Shown: one piece after another, positions 62,803 through 64,000 of the stretch | How positions within the stretch are numbered: the first letter of the stretch is position 1 | Layout: every line of letters starts with the position of its first letter | Source: Phellopilus nigrolimitatus | Taxonomy: Eukaryota; Basidiomycota; Agaricomycetes; Hymenochaetales; Hymenochaetaceae | Assembly (NCBI GenBank): GCA_021029095.1 | Contig: JAJOHG010000136.1 | Span: 1 to 64,000 of the forward strand | Direction: 5' to 3' | Length of the DNA stretch: 64,000 nt | Position numbers and translations under genes: made by a program | Notes under the pieces: generated by a model | Told to the model about the DNA's origin: nothing | Database searches by the model: none | What the model saw: the letters and a program-made list of their open reading frames with translations, nothing else

Positions 62803-63685
62803 ACTCAAGCGGAGCCCCTGTACAAGTAAGCAAAAGCGAAGAAATCGTGAAGTAATAAATAGGAAGTCTTGCTGGACTGCGAGACGGAGATTTGCGAGTC
62901 CATGATCGCTTGTGATATGGTGTTCGTTTGGTTGCACATTGCTGTTTTGATTTCGACTACAGCGATTTCGGTGCGAACGGAGGCAGCGAGCTGCTTTGCG
63001 AAAATAAATGTATGTCTATAATCACATTTTGATGGACATTCGCCTTAAAACGCTCCACAGCCTCGTCCAGTTGCTGACGAAGGACGAATAGCTGTTCCTT
63101 GTCTTTCGACGTATTAAAGAGACGAGTCAGGACCCGCTTCTTCGGAATTCGGTCAGCCTTGGTGATGGAATAGTCAAGCCCGCTTTACGACGAGAAAAAT
63201 GCATGAGTATAAAGCACAGGATATCGATAATTAGACCATCTTACTTGCTTAGATTCGCGAGCGCACTGAACAAGGGATCAGGAACTCTTGTTGAGTCTGT
63301 GACGAGATCGGCGAGGAGGTAAAGCAAGCTAGTTGCCCTTCCGAAAAGGCGAAGAGCGTCATCCTTGTTCCCTTTCATCGTCTGTAATTTCCGATATACC
63401 ATGAGCGCCGTCTCAAGGGAGTAAAGATGAGTGTCTGCAATGCACCTCGACAAGACCAATGATACGAGCTATGCCTCCAACGACACTTTTCAGTGGAGGA
63501 CAGAAATCGGAGCTCTCTCGAAGGAGCATTATCAGCTCTTTGAGAGCTATGGGTATTGCATTCAGGATCTGTTTCTTCTTTCCCCTCCGGTTGACCGATG
63601 ATTGTTCGCCCGGGGGGAAGCCAGCGCTGGATGGGAAGGGACGAGAACGAAGGCGACCCCTTAGCCTTCCGGCTAAAGAGGCCAT
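62803..63685 (-). CDS. Stand-alone helical-bundle protein, HeLo/MLKL N-terminal-like
   Basis: Exons 63685-63446 and 63381 onward join over a 64 bp intron to give ARIIGLVE-TMKGNKDDA. A third exon begins NGLDYSITKADRI after a GTAAGA donor. Motifs LKELIMLLRESSDFCPPLKSVVGG, NKDDALRLFGRATSLLYLLAD, KKRVLTRLFNTSKDKEQL and LRQQLDEAVERFK recall the N-terminal helical domain that precedes kinase or NACHT/WD40 modules in many Agaricomycete proteins and is compared with HeLo and MLKL four-helix bundles. A last short intron of about 47 bp leads into ASVRTEIAVVEIKTAM and a stop at 62803; without splicing translation stops at 62957. No kinase or NTPase module follows, so it may be a lone domain or a truncated gene. 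Membrane or cell-death function is inference only. Confidence 0.6.
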
Positions 63686-64000
63686 ATACAGATCTGCGAG
63701 ATAAAATCTCTCTATGAAAAGAGTGAGAAAGAAAGGCTAGCTTGAGATTTGAGACGATTCAGAACAGCGAGGATGCACCCACCAGTTGAAAAGCTGACCA
63801 TCGTAAGGCGGCGCTTTATAGCATTAAGAAACATAGTCCAAGGATGACAAATTTCGCATCTGATGCAATTAGATGTAGAGTGCACTGGCAGACAGATATC
63901 GAAGAAGCATAGTCAGGATCACAGGATTCAATTGAAAACGCAGTGTGATCTTCTACTGTAATTGCATTCACAGCATCGTAGCAGAATCCTAAGAACCGCA
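63686..64000. other. Window end, no gene seen
   Basis: About 300 bp upstream of the helical-bundle gene start. No motif or TATA box was recognised. Confidence 0.5.

Overview
The window is nuclear DNA of a filamentous basidiomycete, most likely an Agaricomycete (mushroom or polypore type). Genes are intron-dense, with mostly 49-80 bp GT-AG introns, and lie on both strands with short spacers. The gene set fits this: a single-chain ATP-citrate lyase, an atypical fungal G-alpha subunit, a CFEM GPI-anchored protein, a secreted S1/P1 nuclease, and a member of an expanded basidiomycete family of unknown function. No rRNA, tRNA, CRISPR array or bacterial operon was seen.

Layout. 0-11 kb: a last-exon fragment of an aldo-keto reductase, a pRiA4b-Orf3-like protein with PDPDESRE repeats, an S1/P1 nuclease (-), a calpain-type cysteine protease (+) and a short-chain dehydrogenase (-). 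11-13.4 kb: a gene-poor block with a 678 bp near-perfect palindromic Tc1/mariner-type MITE lying inside a wider inverted repeat, then a 33-C homopolymer. 13.5-27 kb: a dense conserved block with CFEM protein (-), GPI3/PIG-A (-) divergent from proteasome ATPase RPT6 (+), a small uncertain gene (-), a METTL18/Hpm1-like histidine methyltransferase (+), calcineurin A (-), and UNC-50 (-) divergent from the next gene. 27-39.5 kb: a 1,400-residue WW and RS/RG-rich protein (+), a low-complexity protein with MPxMP and His/Gly repeats (+), the intact aldo-keto reductase (+) and a DUF4336-like protein (+). 40.7-45.1 kb: a decayed and a more complete copy of a lineage-specific family, followed by a GATA-finger gene like the C-terminal part of fungal Snf5, with a broken coding-like stretch between. 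45.6-64 kb: aspartate kinase (-), atypical G-alpha (+), a second TA-flanked MITE, ATP-citrate lyase (-), and a stand-alone helical domain resembling HeLo/MLKL-type N-termini (-).

How the genes relate. Most are independent housekeeping or signalling genes, not a cluster. Calcineurin A, the calpain and the G-alpha are separate signalling components. GPI3 starts the GPI-anchor pathway that the neighbouring CFEM protein would use. ATP-citrate lyase supplies cytosolic acetyl-CoA and aspartate kinase opens the threonine/methionine branch.

The most notable signals are six GC-AG introns in four genes, a 4-nt microexon in the G-alpha gene together with loss of its catalytic Gln, the long palindromic MITE, the 40.7-45 kb duplication and breakage zone, and the stand-alone helical domain. 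Exon boundaries were derived by hand from splice sites, reading phase and family motifs. I did not find a convincing new multi-gene system.
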